From: an uncultured Mesonia sp.
GTDB lineage: Bacteria > Bacteroidota > Bacteroidia > Flavobacteriales > Flavobacteriaceae
DNA: 64,000 bases
Assembly (NCBI GenBank): GCA_947499595.1
Contig: CANMOY010000003.1
Coordinates: forward strand, 248,001-312,000
Direction of reading: 5' to 3'
The notes under the pieces are model-generated. The model saw only the letters and a list, made by a program, of their open reading frames with translations. It did no database searches and was not told the DNA's origin. Positions 1-9,215 of the stretch are shown piece after piece (the first letter of the stretch is position 1; every line of letters starts with the position of its first letter). Made by a program: the position numbers and the translations under genes.

Positions 1-1004
1 TTATTACCGGTATAGCCGGTTTCATCGGCTTTCATCTGGCTAAGCATTTACTGGCACAAGGTCACCAAGTGGTGGGAATTGATAACTTGAATACCTACTA
101 TGATGTAGATTTAAAATATGCGCGTTTAAAACAATTGGGGATTTCCAAAAATCAAGCGGAGTTTTATAACCGTAAAGCGGTTTCGGCTAGCCAACCTCAT
201 TTAAATTTCTATCAATTAAAATTAGAAGATCGTGCCAACTTACCCAAGTTGTTTAGGCAATACCAGTTTGATGCAGTTTGTAATTTAGCCGCCCAGGCCG
301 GAGTGCGGTACAGTATCGAAAATCCGGAAGTATATGCCGATAGCAACATCACCGGTTTTTTAAATGTCTTGCAGTGTATGCGCGAATTTGAGGTGCCTAA
401 ACTGGTTTATGCCAGTAGTTCGAGCGTGTATGGCAATTCAACCGAAGTGCCTTTTAAAGAAAATCAAAATGTAGATCACCCGATCAGTGTTTATGCTGCG
501 ACCAAAAAAGCAAATGAATTACTGGCTCATAGCTATGCGCATTTGTTTGGTATTCAATGCATAGGATTACGATTTTTTACCGTGTACGGGCCTTGGGGTC
601 GACCCGATATGGCGATTTATTTATTTGCCGATGCCATTACAAAAGACCAACCCATACAAGTGTTTAATCAAGGCGAGCTTTCCCGTGATTTCACTTATAT
701 CGATGACATTATATTGGGCGTTTCGGCTACTCTGGCGAATGATTTACCCGATGGGAAACGCTACGGGGTATATAATATAGGGAATGCACAACCCGTAAAA
801 TTACTCGACTTTATCGAAGCCTTAGAACAAAGTTTAGGCAAAACCGCCCAAAAACAAATGCAGCCCATGCAACCAGGGGATGTTTACCAAACTTGGGCCG
901 ATGTATCCGATTTGAAACGGGATTTTGGTTATCAGCCCAGTACCAGTATCCAAGAGGGTATAGCCGCCTTTGTAGATTGGTATAAAGCCTATTACAAAGT
1001 TTAA
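1..1004 (+). CDS. UDP-glucuronate 4-epimerase-like sugar epimerase, 5' end outside window
   Basis: Extended short-chain dehydrogenase expected to interconvert UDP-glucuronate and UDP-galacturonate in the cytoplasm, feeding an acidic sugar to the transferases downstream. The frame is open from base 3 and encodes the Rossmann motif TGIAGFIG before any start codon; using the GTG at 69 would remove the NAD site, so the gene begins left of the window. The catalytic YAATK (YxxxK) follows an SSSSVYG serine region. The signature LRFFTVYGPWGRPDM is typical of the CapI/GAE branch rather than GalE. Family and fold are clear; the exact sugar is inferred. Confidence 0.85.
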   Translation, partial: ITGIAGFIGFHLAKHLLAQGHQVVGIDNLNTYYDVDLKYARLKQLGISKNQAEFYNRKAVSASQPHLNFYQLKLEDRANLPKLFRQYQFDAVCNLAAQAGVRYSIENPEVYADSNITGFLNVLQCMREFEVPKLVYASSSSVYGNSTEVPFKENQNVDHPISVYAATKKANELLAHSYAHLFGIQCIGLRFFTVYGPWGRPDMAIYLFADAITKDQPIQVFNQGELSRDFTYIDDIILGVSATLANDLPDGKRYGVYNIGNAQPVKLLDFIEALEQSLGKTAQKQMQPMQPGDVYQTWADVSDLKRDFGYQPSTSIQEGIAAFVDWYKAYYKV

Positions 1005-1154
1005 CCGGATAGATCAATTGAATTTATGTATAAAACCCATTTATTTAAATAAGAAATTCGATAGTTTTACAACCAATACTTATTAGATGGCTTTCAGCGA
1101 TTATTGTGCTGATTTAAGTTTAACTGGCATTATTAAGTGTATTTTGATAGTTTT

Positions 1155-2318
1155 ATGAAAATCATTCTTTTTGACGGTTCCTATGCGACAACGGCTTTTA
1201 TTCGCCGTTTATTAGCGGGTTTAGTAAAAGCCGGTATAGAGGTGAGCGTGATGGGCTTTAATGAGGCAAATCCGCATCCGGTTGCTGGGGTGAAGTACCG
1301 GCCTTTGGGCAGCAACCAGTCAAAAAGACGCTTGCTGCAAACCAGTTGGTATTATGCTTGGCAAAAGTTTACCTGGGCTAGCTTTAAGCAAACGCTAAAG
1401 CATTCTCTGCGTGGCAACCGCCAAGCCTTACAGCAACAAAACCTAGCTTTTGTATTAGAAAATGATCAACCCGATGTGTTGCATGTACAATGGCCTTCTT
1501 TATTGCCTTGGCTAGAGCCTTATCGCGAGCAACGCCAGTTCAAACTGCTTTTAAGTCAGCGTGGTTTTCATATCAATGTACGTCCCTTTGTTAATCCAGA
1601 AAACTTCGCCTATTTACAAGAATGGTACCCGCAACTCGACGGTATTCATTCGGTCTCTCGAGCAATCCAGCAGGTAGGTGCTCAAATCGGTCGTCCGCAT
1701 ACTGGGGTAGAAGCGGTGGTGTACACGGGTTTGGCTATAAACGAATTTACATTCAGCGAAAAGCGTATAAACTCTGAGACTTTGGAATTGATATCGGTAG
1801 GCCGTAGTCATTGGATCAAAAACTATGCTTTGGCATTACGTGCCTGTAAGCTGTTAAAAGAACGCGGCTTGTCTTTTCACTATCAAATTATCGGAGCAGC
1901 CGGAGACGAGGAATGTCTTTACCTACGTCAGGCTTTCGGCTTGGAAGAACAGGTAAGTTTATTGCCGCGTATACCCATAGAGGAAGTTAAAAGCGCTGTG
2001 CAAGCAGCCGATTTTATGCTATTACCCAGTATTGAGGAAGGCTTAGCCAATGTAGCCGTAGAAGCCATGGCTTTAGGCACGCCAGTGATTTCTACCCGCT
2101 GCGGTGGTATGCAGGAACTGATTTGTCACGAAGAAAACGGTTGGTTGGTACCCAGTCGGGATGCTTTGGCGCTAGCCAATCAAATCGAGCAAGTAACACA
2201 ACTAAACAAAAGCACTTACGCCCAAATAGCTAAAGCCGCGCGCAAAAAAGTAGAAAAGCAGCACCAAGAACAGCAGATGGTTCAAGGTATGCTTGCCTTA
2301 TACCGGCAATTACTTTAA
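1155..2318 (+). CDS. Glycosyltransferase family 4 (GT-B)
   Basis: Retaining nucleotide-sugar glycosyltransferase of the GT4 type, cytoplasmic face of the inner membrane. The C-terminal half has the GT4 signature EEGLANVAVEAMALGTPVIS with the E-x7-E pair, preceded by the SVGRSHWIKNY segment that opens the C-terminal Rossmann domain. I chose the ATG at 1155 (MKIILFDGS), which starts right at the first beta strand; the upstream GTG at 1137 adds six residues with no family match. About 388 residues, normal for the family. Donor and acceptor cannot be told from sequence. Confidence 0.85.
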   Translation: MKIILFDGSYATTAFIRRLLAGLVKAGIEVSVMGFNEANPHPVAGVKYRPLGSNQSKRRLLQTSWYYAWQKFTWASFKQTLKHSLRGNRQALQQQNLAFVLENDQPDVLHVQWPSLLPWLEPYREQRQFKLLLSQRGFHINVRPFVNPENFAYLQEWYPQLDGIHSVSRAIQQVGAQIGRPHTGVEAVVYTGLAINEFTFSEKRINSETLELISVGRSHWIKNYALALRACKLLKERGLSFHYQIIGAAGDEECLYLRQAFGLEEQVSLLPRIPIEEVKSAVQAADFMLLPSIEEGLANVAVEAMALGTPVISTRCGGMQELICHEENGWLVPSRDALALANQIEQVTQLNKSTYAQIAKAARKKVEKQHQEQQMVQGMLALYRQLL

Positions 2319-2372
2319 TTAGCTACGTATGCGTCTAAAAAAATGTATCTTCGTGCTTTAGCCAAAAACACT

Positions 2373-3755
2373 ATGAAAATCAAAACCGATTGCATTCCGT
2401 TGCATCAGCAGTTCGCTCAAGTACCCAATGCTGCCGCAAAACTCAATAAAAAAGCGCTTTGCATTTATGCGGCTACGGGCTTCTTTTTGGGCGAAGATGA
2501 TTTTTATGAAAATCGGAAAGTTTTGCAACCCGGGCAAACCTATACCCTAGATGAGCAGGGGGCGATAAAGCATCAAGAAGCTCATTTTAAATGGCAATAC
2601 CAACCGCGTAACATTCGTTTTCAAACCGCAGTAGATGAATTCACCGATTTGTACGAGCAAATTTTAAAAGAACAAGCTGCAGGGCATAAAGTACTGCTTC
2701 CGCTCTCAGGCGGATTGGATAGCCGTTCGCAAGCAGCCGGATTAAAACATATTGGAGCCGAGGTATCTTCTTATTCGTATGCTTTTACTCGTGGTTACCC
2801 CGAACATCAGTTATCAGAAAAAATAGCCCGCGTTTGTACATTTCCTTTTCAGGGATTTTTAATACCGCCCGGCTATTTATGGTCGGTGATCGAAGATTTG
2901 GTGAAAATTAATTCTGGTTACTCTGAATTTACCCACGCCCGTCAAATGGCGGTGTTAGATGCTTTTAAGCAAATGCAAGGTGAATTCTCTTTGGGGCATT
3001 GGGGCGATGTGTTGTTTGATCGTGGTATTGCAGCAGCCGATGAAGGCAAGGATGATGTCGTAATTCTTTATAAAAAAATAATCAAAAAAGGCGGATTGGC
3101 TTTGGCCGAAGCTTTGTGGAAGCAGTGGGAATTAGCCGGTGATTTTCAAGATTATTTAAAAAGCCGACTCTCGGCACTGCTAGCAAAAATAGAAATTGAA
3201 CACCAAGGCGCTCGTATTCGGGCTTTTAAGAGTTTATATTGGGCGCCGAGATGGACCAGTATCAATTTGCAAATTTTTGAACAAGCCCATCCCATTCATT
3301 TGCCGTATTATGATGAACGTATGTGCCGTTTTATAATGGAATTACCGGAGTCTTTTCTCGCCGATCGTCGCATACAAATTGCCTATATCAAACAACGTAA
3401 TCCAGGCTTGGCAAAAATAACCTGGCAAGCGCAAAAGCCCTTTAATTTATATACTTACCCTTACAATAAAATGCCGTATAATCTGGCTTATCGGGTACAG
3501 CAGAAACTAAAAAGAAGTCTTCAAGCTAGGTTGGGTCAATCTTATGTGCAGCGCAACTGGGAGCTTCAATTTTTAGGTACAAGTAATGAGCAGCAGTTGC
3601 AAACTTATCTAAAGCGAGAAGCATTTGTTGATTGGGTAGGCGCAGCCAGTATAGATAAAATATATAAAGGCTTTAAAAAACAAGATGCAGTGTTTTATAG
3701 TCACCCCTTAAGTATGCTGCTTACGCTAAGTGCTTGGCAGCAGTTAAAATCATGA
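2373..3755 (+). CDS. Asparagine-synthase-fold protein without a glutaminase domain
   Basis: PP-loop ATPase related to the synthetase half of asparagine synthase B. The ATP-binding motif SGGLDSR lies at about residues 112-118, counted from the ATG at 2373. The N-terminal ~100 residues are much shorter than a class II glutaminase domain and the protein does not begin Met-Cys, so it cannot use glutamine by the usual route. Such proteins occur in polysaccharide clusters and could amidate or otherwise modify a sugar acid through an adenylate, but this is inference. An earlier in-frame ATG at 2343 exists; it adds ten residues. One of three paralogous-fold genes in this cluster (also 5090 and 10276). 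Confidence 0.65.
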   Translation: MKIKTDCIPLHQQFAQVPNAAAKLNKKALCIYAATGFFLGEDDFYENRKVLQPGQTYTLDEQGAIKHQEAHFKWQYQPRNIRFQTAVDEFTDLYEQILKEQAAGHKVLLPLSGGLDSRSQAAGLKHIGAEVSSYSYAFTRGYPEHQLSEKIARVCTFPFQGFLIPPGYLWSVIEDLVKINSGYSEFTHARQMAVLDAFKQMQGEFSLGHWGDVLFDRGIAAADEGKDDVVILYKKIIKKGGLALAEALWKQWELAGDFQDYLKSRLSALLAKIEIEHQGARIRAFKSLYWAPRWTSINLQIFEQAHPIHLPYYDERMCRFIMELPESFLADRRIQIAYIKQRNPGLAKITWQAQKPFNLYTYPYNKMPYNLAYRVQQKLKRSLQARLGQSYVQRNWELQFLGTSNEQQLQTYLKREAFVDWVGAASIDKIYKGFKKQDAVFYSHPLSMLLTLSAWQQLKS

Positions 3756-3853
3756 TTAAATAAATTTATTCTAGGCTTGTAATTGTAAAGTTGTTCGATC
3801 ATTAAAAATCTTTAAAAATTTAGTTAGAAAATTAAACTAATTGTACTTTAATT

Positions 3854-5017
3854 ATGTTCAAATCGAAATTTAAGCAAAATTTATCAAAGACAATTAAAAG
3901 AAGAATAAAGATTTTTCTTTATCCGTTTTTGAATGTTTTAGGTAGCAGCTATATAATACATTTTAGAGACGATAATCCGAAGCAATTTGAATTAGAAAAA
4001 TATGAGATTTCATTCGATTTTAATACTCATTACTTAAGAAATCAAAAATTAATAAAGAAGAAAAACAAGAATATATGGAAAAGAAATAGTTATTATTTGA
4101 TTTATCATGATGTTTACTTAGATACTTTTACTGGAGCCATCCTAAATAAAAAAATAGAGATATTAAAAAGTAGTTTAAAATATCATAATATACGTACATT
4201 TACCTATCTATCAAAGTTTAAAAATGTCTTTAAATTAAATAAGGAAAATAAAAGAGAAAAATTTATTTTTTTGGGTAGTTTTAATGAAGCTTATTTTCAT
4301 ATTTGGTTTGACAATTTAATCCATTTATATTTTATAAATTTAATTTCAGAGGATATTAAAATTCTTGTAGGGCCAAAAATTGATGTGAAAATTAAGGAAT
4401 TATTGATTGATTTAAAATTGCCATTTAAGTTTATTTTTCTTGAAGATCGGTTCATTGAAGTTGATATATTATATAAAACTAAGATCGAAAGTTGGAGTAA
4501 ACACGCACCTATTATTACGCCACAAATTTCGTCTTTTTTTAAAAGTAATATTTTAAATAAAATTGGTAATGAAAATTCAAAGTTCAAGAGGATATTTATA
4601 GGTAGGCGCACGAATTTAAACCGAGATATTAAAAATATTGACGCAGTTCTACAGAGTTTAAACAAATACTCTTTCAAAACGATATTTTTAGAGGATTACA
4701 CGATTCTAGAGCAAGCGAAAATTTTTAATGAAGCAGATATTATTTGTGGTTTACATGGTGCTGGGTTTACCAATTTGATATTTTGCAAGGAAGGCACAAA
4801 AGTGCTAGAGCTTCAAAATTTTGTTAATGTTACGACTTATTTTGTTATATCAAAGCAATTAAATTTGGATTATTTTTATATTTTGCCTGTCGAGTTTAAA
4901 ATGAAATCGATTGTTAGTCCAAATAAAGATAATAAGAAATTCTATAAACAAAAACTGCAAAACACAAGCTATAGTATTGATAAATTGGAAAAGGTATTGG
5001 CAGATATATGTGCTTAA
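3854..5017 (+). CDS. GT61-like (DUF563) capsular polysaccharide glycosyltransferase
   Basis: 387-residue protein whose C-terminal half carries the DUF563/GT61 hallmarks: FIGRRTNLNRDI, then an acidic ED segment and DIICGLHGAGFTNLIF, with the HGAG motif. The mid-region FLGSFNEAYFHIWFDNLIHL corresponds to the family's 'His-Trp/Phe-x-x-Asp' strand. The N-terminus is very basic. The gene and its flanks are far richer in A and T than neighbouring genes (long runs of AAA, ATT, TTA codons), a sign of recent acquisition. It is isolated: about 100 bp upstream and 70 bp downstream are non-coding. Acceptor and donor unknown. Confidence 0.7.
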   Translation: MFKSKFKQNLSKTIKRRIKIFLYPFLNVLGSSYIIHFRDDNPKQFELEKYEISFDFNTHYLRNQKLIKKKNKNIWKRNSYYLIYHDVYLDTFTGAILNKKIEILKSSLKYHNIRTFTYLSKFKNVFKLNKENKREKFIFLGSFNEAYFHIWFDNLIHLYFINLISEDIKILVGPKIDVKIKELLIDLKLPFKFIFLEDRFIEVDILYKTKIESWSKHAPIITPQISSFFKSNILNKIGNENSKFKRIFIGRRTNLNRDIKNIDAVLQSLNKYSFKTIFLEDYTILEQAKIFNEADIICGLHGAGFTNLIFCKEGTKVLELQNFVNVTTYFVISKQLNLDYFYILPVEFKMKSIVSPNKDNKKFYKQKLQNTSYSIDKLEKVLADICA

Positions 5018-5044
5018 TAATTTTTTAAAGCGGGTAGAATGATT

Positions 5045-5069
5045 TTTGCAGCTTCTTTTTCGCTGCAAA
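5045..5069 (+). promoter_or_regulatory. Perfect 8-bp hairpin before asnB
   Basis: TTTGCAGC (5045-5052) pairs perfectly with GCTGCAAA (5062-5069) around a 9-nt pyrimidine-rich loop, ending 20 nt before the asnB ATG. No T-run follows, so it is not a standard terminator. It marks the border between the A+T-rich gene and asnB and could act as a leader structure or be a remnant of an insertion. Confidence 0.4.
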
Positions 5070-5089
5070 GCTTAAAATAAACTTATAAT

Positions 5090-6916
5090 ATGTGTGGGTT
5101 TTTAACCGAATTGGTGTACGCAGGTGATTTAATTGATCAACAACAGTTTCTAAAGCTGTTGGATCTTTCTCAGCGCCGTGGACCCGATTCCCAAGGTTAT
5201 TGGAGAGAACAAGCGGCTATGCAATTCGGTTTTAATCGGTTAGCTATTTTAGATTTAAGCCAAAATGCCAACCAACCGGTATTGAGTTATGCCAAACGGT
5301 ATAGGTTTGTTTTTAACGGTGAAATATACAACCACCAAGACTTAAGAAAAAAATTAAAATTCGAGGCGTTTCGAGGGAATAGCGACACAGAAACCTTAGC
5401 TGCTTGTTTTGAAGAGTGGGGGGTCACCGAAACGATAAAGGCTTTAAATGGCATGTTTGCTATTTGTGTGTACGATACCTTAGAAAAAAGTACCTATTTG
5501 ATTCGTGACTTTGCGGGAATAAAGCCCTTGTTTTATGGCTGGGATGGTAAAAAATTAGTAGCGGCAAGTCAATTTGACCAAATAAGTAAACATCCCGATT
5601 TTAGCAGTAAATCGGTCAATCCTTCGGTGCTAAAACTTTATTTACAACAACATTTTATTCCCGCCCCCTTTGGTCTTTATGAAGATACTTTCCAGGTACG
5701 CCCAGGAGAGATAGTAAAATTTGATGCCAAAGGAACTTGCACTAAAAACCGCTACTGGGAGTTGCAGAAATCAGCCTTAACGAAAGAGGAGAATCCCGTT
5801 GAAGCCATAGATCGAATTGATGCAGCCTTGAATAAAGCAGTACTTAAACAAACGCTAAGCGACGTACCGCTAGGGGCATTTTTATCGGGTGGTGTAGATT
5901 CGGCCTTAGTTTGTTCAAGCCTTAAGCGAAATGCTATATCGCCAAAAGTTTTTACCATTGGCTCAGACAGTAAAACCCATGATGAATCGGCACGTTCAAA
6001 AGCTTTCGCCGATAGTTTAGAATTACAACAACATTTATGGCATTTGACGGCAACCGAATCTTTGTCTTATTGGGACGAAGCCATGCAAGCCGTACATGAA
6101 CCTATTGGTGATTTTAGTTTGCTCCCCACCTTTTTAGTGTCTAAATTGGCAAAAAAACACGTAAGTGTTGCCCTTAGCGGAGATGGTGGCGACGAATTGT
6201 TTTTTGGTTATGAACGCTTTAATAGTGTAGCCAAAAATATCGGTTTTCAGCATTATCCGGCTAATTTAAGAAAACTGATTTATGCTACAGATCGCTATAC
6301 CTTCAATAAAAAATACGTAAATGAGGTTTTACTAGCTTCTAGTCAGGCGGTAGCACATCAAGGCTTGCATCAGCGATTTAGACAACGCGATTTAGAAGCC
6401 TTGAATCCTGATTTGGCAGCTAAACCACTACCTGATGATTTTGATGTATTTAGCTACCCTAACACCAAGAATAAAAGAGAATTATTGGGTTATATGCGAC
6501 AAGCTGAGTTTTATGGAATGATGCAAAAAACACTGCGTAAGGTAGATTTGGCGAGCATGGAAAACAGTCTAGAAGTGCGGGTGCCTTTTCTCGATAAGGA
6601 ACTGATAGAACTAGCCTTGTCTATCGACCCCTTATACAATTTTAAAGGGCAAAAGCAGAAGTATTTATTGAAAAAGCTATTGCACCAACGCATTCCTCAA
6701 GTACCATTAGAAACCCAGAAAAAAGGCTTTTCCATTCCGCTTGCAGGCTGGTTAAGACAAGCTTTGTACGAAAAGTTTGCCGATACCCTGCTTAGCAATA
6801 AAGCCGATGATTTTGGTTTAAATAAGGAGCATATTGAATCTATGTTGCAAGCGCATAAAGAAGGTAAAGCAGATTACAAATGGCCGCTTTTTACGCTATA
6901 TACCTTGATGAAATGA
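5090..6916 (+). CDS. asnB: Asparagine synthase (glutamine-hydrolysing), cluster-associated
   Basis: Full two-domain enzyme of 608 residues. The mature N-terminus is Cys2 (MCGFL), the glutaminase nucleophile, followed by RRGPDSQGYW and FNGEIYNH, the substrate-binding segments of class II amidotransferases. The synthetase domain has the PP-loop SGGVDS at about 266-271 and the SGDGGDELFFGYERF segment. Normal reaction: aspartate + glutamine + ATP to asparagine. Its place among glycosyltransferases suggests it amidates a cluster-specific substrate such as an uronic acid, but that is inference. The stop overlaps the start of the next gene by ATGA. Confidence 0.88.
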   Translation: MCGFLTELVYAGDLIDQQQFLKLLDLSQRRGPDSQGYWREQAAMQFGFNRLAILDLSQNANQPVLSYAKRYRFVFNGEIYNHQDLRKKLKFEAFRGNSDTETLAACFEEWGVTETIKALNGMFAICVYDTLEKSTYLIRDFAGIKPLFYGWDGKKLVAASQFDQISKHPDFSSKSVNPSVLKLYLQQHFIPAPFGLYEDTFQVRPGEIVKFDAKGTCTKNRYWELQKSALTKEENPVEAIDRIDAALNKAVLKQTLSDVPLGAFLSGGVDSALVCSSLKRNAISPKVFTIGSDSKTHDESARSKAFADSLELQQHLWHLTATESLSYWDEAMQAVHEPIGDFSLLPTFLVSKLAKKHVSVALSGDGGDELFFGYERFNSVAKNIGFQHYPANLRKLIYATDRYTFNKKYVNEVLLASSQAVAHQGLHQRFRQRDLEALNPDLAAKPLPDDFDVFSYPNTKNKRELLGYMRQAEFYGMMQKTLRKVDLASMENSLEVRVPFLDKELIELALSIDPLYNFKGQKQKYLLKKLLHQRIPQVPLETQKKGFSIPLAGWLRQALYEKFADTLLSNKADDFGLNKEHIESMLQAHKEGKADYKWPLFTLYTLMK

Positions 6917-8040
6917 AAAAAATAAAAATTTTATTTACCATACCTAATTTTGACACCGCGGGCAGTGGAAAAGCTTTATTGAACATTGCTAAAGGTTTAG
7001 ATAAAAATCGATTCGAAGCGGAAATCATGTGTTTACATAGTCGCGGGGCATTTTTTAAAGAAGTACAAGCCTCGGGCTTAAACGTACACGTTTATCCTTA
7101 TTTATCTCCGGCAAGACCTTATTTGCAATTGCTTAAAAATGTGTATCGCGTGGCGCAAAAATTTAAAGCGATTAACCCAGATGTCATTCATAGTTTTCAT
7201 TATGCAGCCGATTATACTGAGGCAATGGCAGCACGTTTAGCGGGTAAAAAATGGGTGTTCACCAAAAAGAATATGAATTGGGGTGGCGCTTCAAAAAATG
7301 CTTGGCACCTACGTTCGTTTTTAGCTCATCGTATCGCGATACAAAATACCGATATGAAAAAACAGTTTTACGCTAAAAATCATAAGACAAGATTGATACC
7401 AAGAGGCGTGAATACTCAGTTTTTTAATGCACCAAAGTCTGCTACTCCGTCAGATTCAATGCAGGATAAGCCAGCAACTGACCGACGTTTTTTAATTTGT
7501 GTGGCTAATTTTGTCCCGGTAAAGGGTATCGAATATTTACTGCAAGCCTTTAATAGCTTGGCCCATCAATACCCGCAATGGCATTTGCTTTTAGTAGGCG
7601 ATGATTCTAATGAGTATGGAAAGTTTTTAAAGGATATGGTGCAGTCGCTAACGCTCGAGGACCGAGTAAAATTTACTGGTAAAGTATTGGATGTACGGAA
7701 ATTTCTTAAACAGGCTGAAATTTTTATTTTACCCACAAAAGATAAAGGAAGAAGAGAGGGCTCTCCCGTAGCCTTATTGGAGGCCATGGCTAGTGGTAAG
7801 GTTGTGTTGGCTAGCGATATACCGGGTGTGCGCGACCAATTAAAGTCTTTTCCGCAGCATTTGGTGCAACCAGAAAATGCAAAAGACTTAGCCAATAAAC
7901 TGGAGGCTCTTATGACGCAATCGAGCCAGGCTTTAAATAGTCTTGGTCAAGAATTTGCTCGTTATGTGCAAGAACAACATAATATTGAGCAGGAAATTGA
8001 AAGACACCAAAATTTATACCTTGAAATCTGCTCGCTATGA
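6913..8040 (+). CDS. Glycosyltransferase family 4
   Basis: GT-B transferase of about 375 residues. The start MKKIKILFTIPNF at 6913 overlaps the asnB stop as ATGA and opens on the first beta strand; an upstream in-frame ATG at 6880 would extend 33 bp into asnB and is unlikely. Motifs seen: DVIHSFHYAADY in the acceptor domain, FVPVKGIEYLLQAF opening the donor domain, and EGSPVALLEAMASGK with the E-x7-E pair. Translationally coupled to both neighbours. Donor sugar not predictable. Confidence 0.85.
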   Translation: MKKIKILFTIPNFDTAGSGKALLNIAKGLDKNRFEAEIMCLHSRGAFFKEVQASGLNVHVYPYLSPARPYLQLLKNVYRVAQKFKAINPDVIHSFHYAADYTEAMAARLAGKKWVFTKKNMNWGGASKNAWHLRSFLAHRIAIQNTDMKKQFYAKNHKTRLIPRGVNTQFFNAPKSATPSDSMQDKPATDRRFLICVANFVPVKGIEYLLQAFNSLAHQYPQWHLLLVGDDSNEYGKFLKDMVQSLTLEDRVKFTGKVLDVRKFLKQAEIFILPTKDKGRREGSPVALLEAMASGKVVLASDIPGVRDQLKSFPQHLVQPENAKDLANKLEALMTQSSQALNSLGQEFARYVQEQHNIEQEIERHQNLYLEICSL

Positions 8041-9215
8041 AAATCGTCTTGGTTTTATCTTCTCCGCCTGGTTATTCCGAAACTTTTTTTCGGTCCAAAA
8101 TAAAAGGATTACAAGCCCAAGGGCACGAACTAATTTTAGTGACGGGGCCTAGCCAGCGATCTTTTGATTTATGCAAGCATATAAAGCATCCTAAACGCTA
8201 TCAAAATGTGTTGCTACAACTTGGAGCATTGCTTTGGGTGTTGTTGGGTTTATTGCCGTATGCATCAAAGCTTTATCGGTACTGGCAATTGGAACGCAAA
8301 CAGCAAACCCAACCAAAACGCATACTGGAAAAAATATACCTGAATGCGCGTTTGTTGCGATGTCAAGCCGATTGGCTGCATTTTGGTTTTGCCAGTATGG
8401 CATTAGACCGAGAACTGGTAGCCGAAGCCATTGGAGCTAAAATGGCGGTGAGTTTGCGCGGTTATGATATTGGGGTATATCCGCTTAAACATCCGCAGGC
8501 TTATGATTTACTCTGGCAAAAAGTGGATAAGCTGCATGTGATATCCGATGATTTATACCAATTGGCTATAGCACGAGGATTAAAACCCGAAACCAAGGTG
8601 CAAAAAATAACCCCAGCCATTGATGTACACATGTTTAGACATCATAGTATCCTTCCATTACGCCAAAAAGGGAAGTTGAAACTATTGAGTGTGGGGCGTT
8701 TGCACTGGAAAAAAGGCTTTGCCGATACTTTAAGGGCGTTACAAATTTTAAAAGCCAAAGGTGTTGATTTTACTTATACTATTATAGGTGAAGGCAAAGA
8801 ATATGAACGCTTGGCCTTTAATGCCTATGAATTGGGCCTTAAAGATCAGGTTGTTTTTTTAGGGAAAAAATCACGTGAAGAGGTGAAACAAGCCATGTTG
8901 GCTTGTGATCTATATTTGCAATACAGCATTCAAGAAGGATTTTGTAATGCGGTTTTAGAAGCCCAAGCATTGGGTAAACTTTGTATTGTTTCTGATGCTG
9001 AAGGCCTGCCCGAAAATGTAAGGCATGAGCAAACCGGATGGGTGGTGCCTCGCTTTCAAACTATGCAATTAGCGGCTCAAATCGTGCAAGTCTGTGCCTT
9101 ACCCGAAAGCCAACGCCAGCAGGTACAGCAACAGGCGCAGCAACGCGTACAAAGTCAGTTTAATTTGGAACAGCAACAACAAGCCTTTCAACAATTTTAT
9201 ACCCAAGCTTTATGA
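8037..9215 (+). CDS. Glycosyltransferase family 4
   Basis: 392-residue GT-B transferase. MKIVLVLSSPPGYSETFF begins the acceptor domain; the donor domain has LLSVGRLHWKKGF and the catalytic/nucleotide loop EGFCNAVLEAQALGK, where the second Glu of the pair is kept. The C-terminus is very rich in glutamine (QQQVQ-type runs), common for this cluster. ATGA overlap with the preceding and following genes. The sequence resembles the colanic-acid WcaL/AmsK-like group in layout, though I would not name the linkage. Confidence 0.85.
   Translation: MKIVLVLSSPPGYSETFFRSKIKGLQAQGHELILVTGPSQRSFDLCKHIKHPKRYQNVLLQLGALLWVLLGLLPYASKLYRYWQLERKQQTQPKRILEKIYLNARLLRCQADWLHFGFASMALDRELVAEAIGAKMAVSLRGYDIGVYPLKHPQAYDLLWQKVDKLHVISDDLYQLAIARGLKPETKVQKITPAIDVHMFRHHSILPLRQKGKLKLLSVGRLHWKKGFADTLRALQILKAKGVDFTYTIIGEGKEYERLAFNAYELGLKDQVVFLGKKSREEVKQAMLACDLYLQYSIQEGFCNAVLEAQALGKLCIVSDAEGLPENVRHEQTGWVVPRFQTMQLAAQIVQVCALPESQRQQVQQQAQQRVQSQFNLEQQQQAFQQFYTQAL

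Noticed and set aside
5090..6916. asnB as the cell's housekeeping asparagine synthase
   Set aside because: Cannot be decided from sequence, but its ATGA coupling to a glycosyltransferase favours a cluster role; I kept the family name only.
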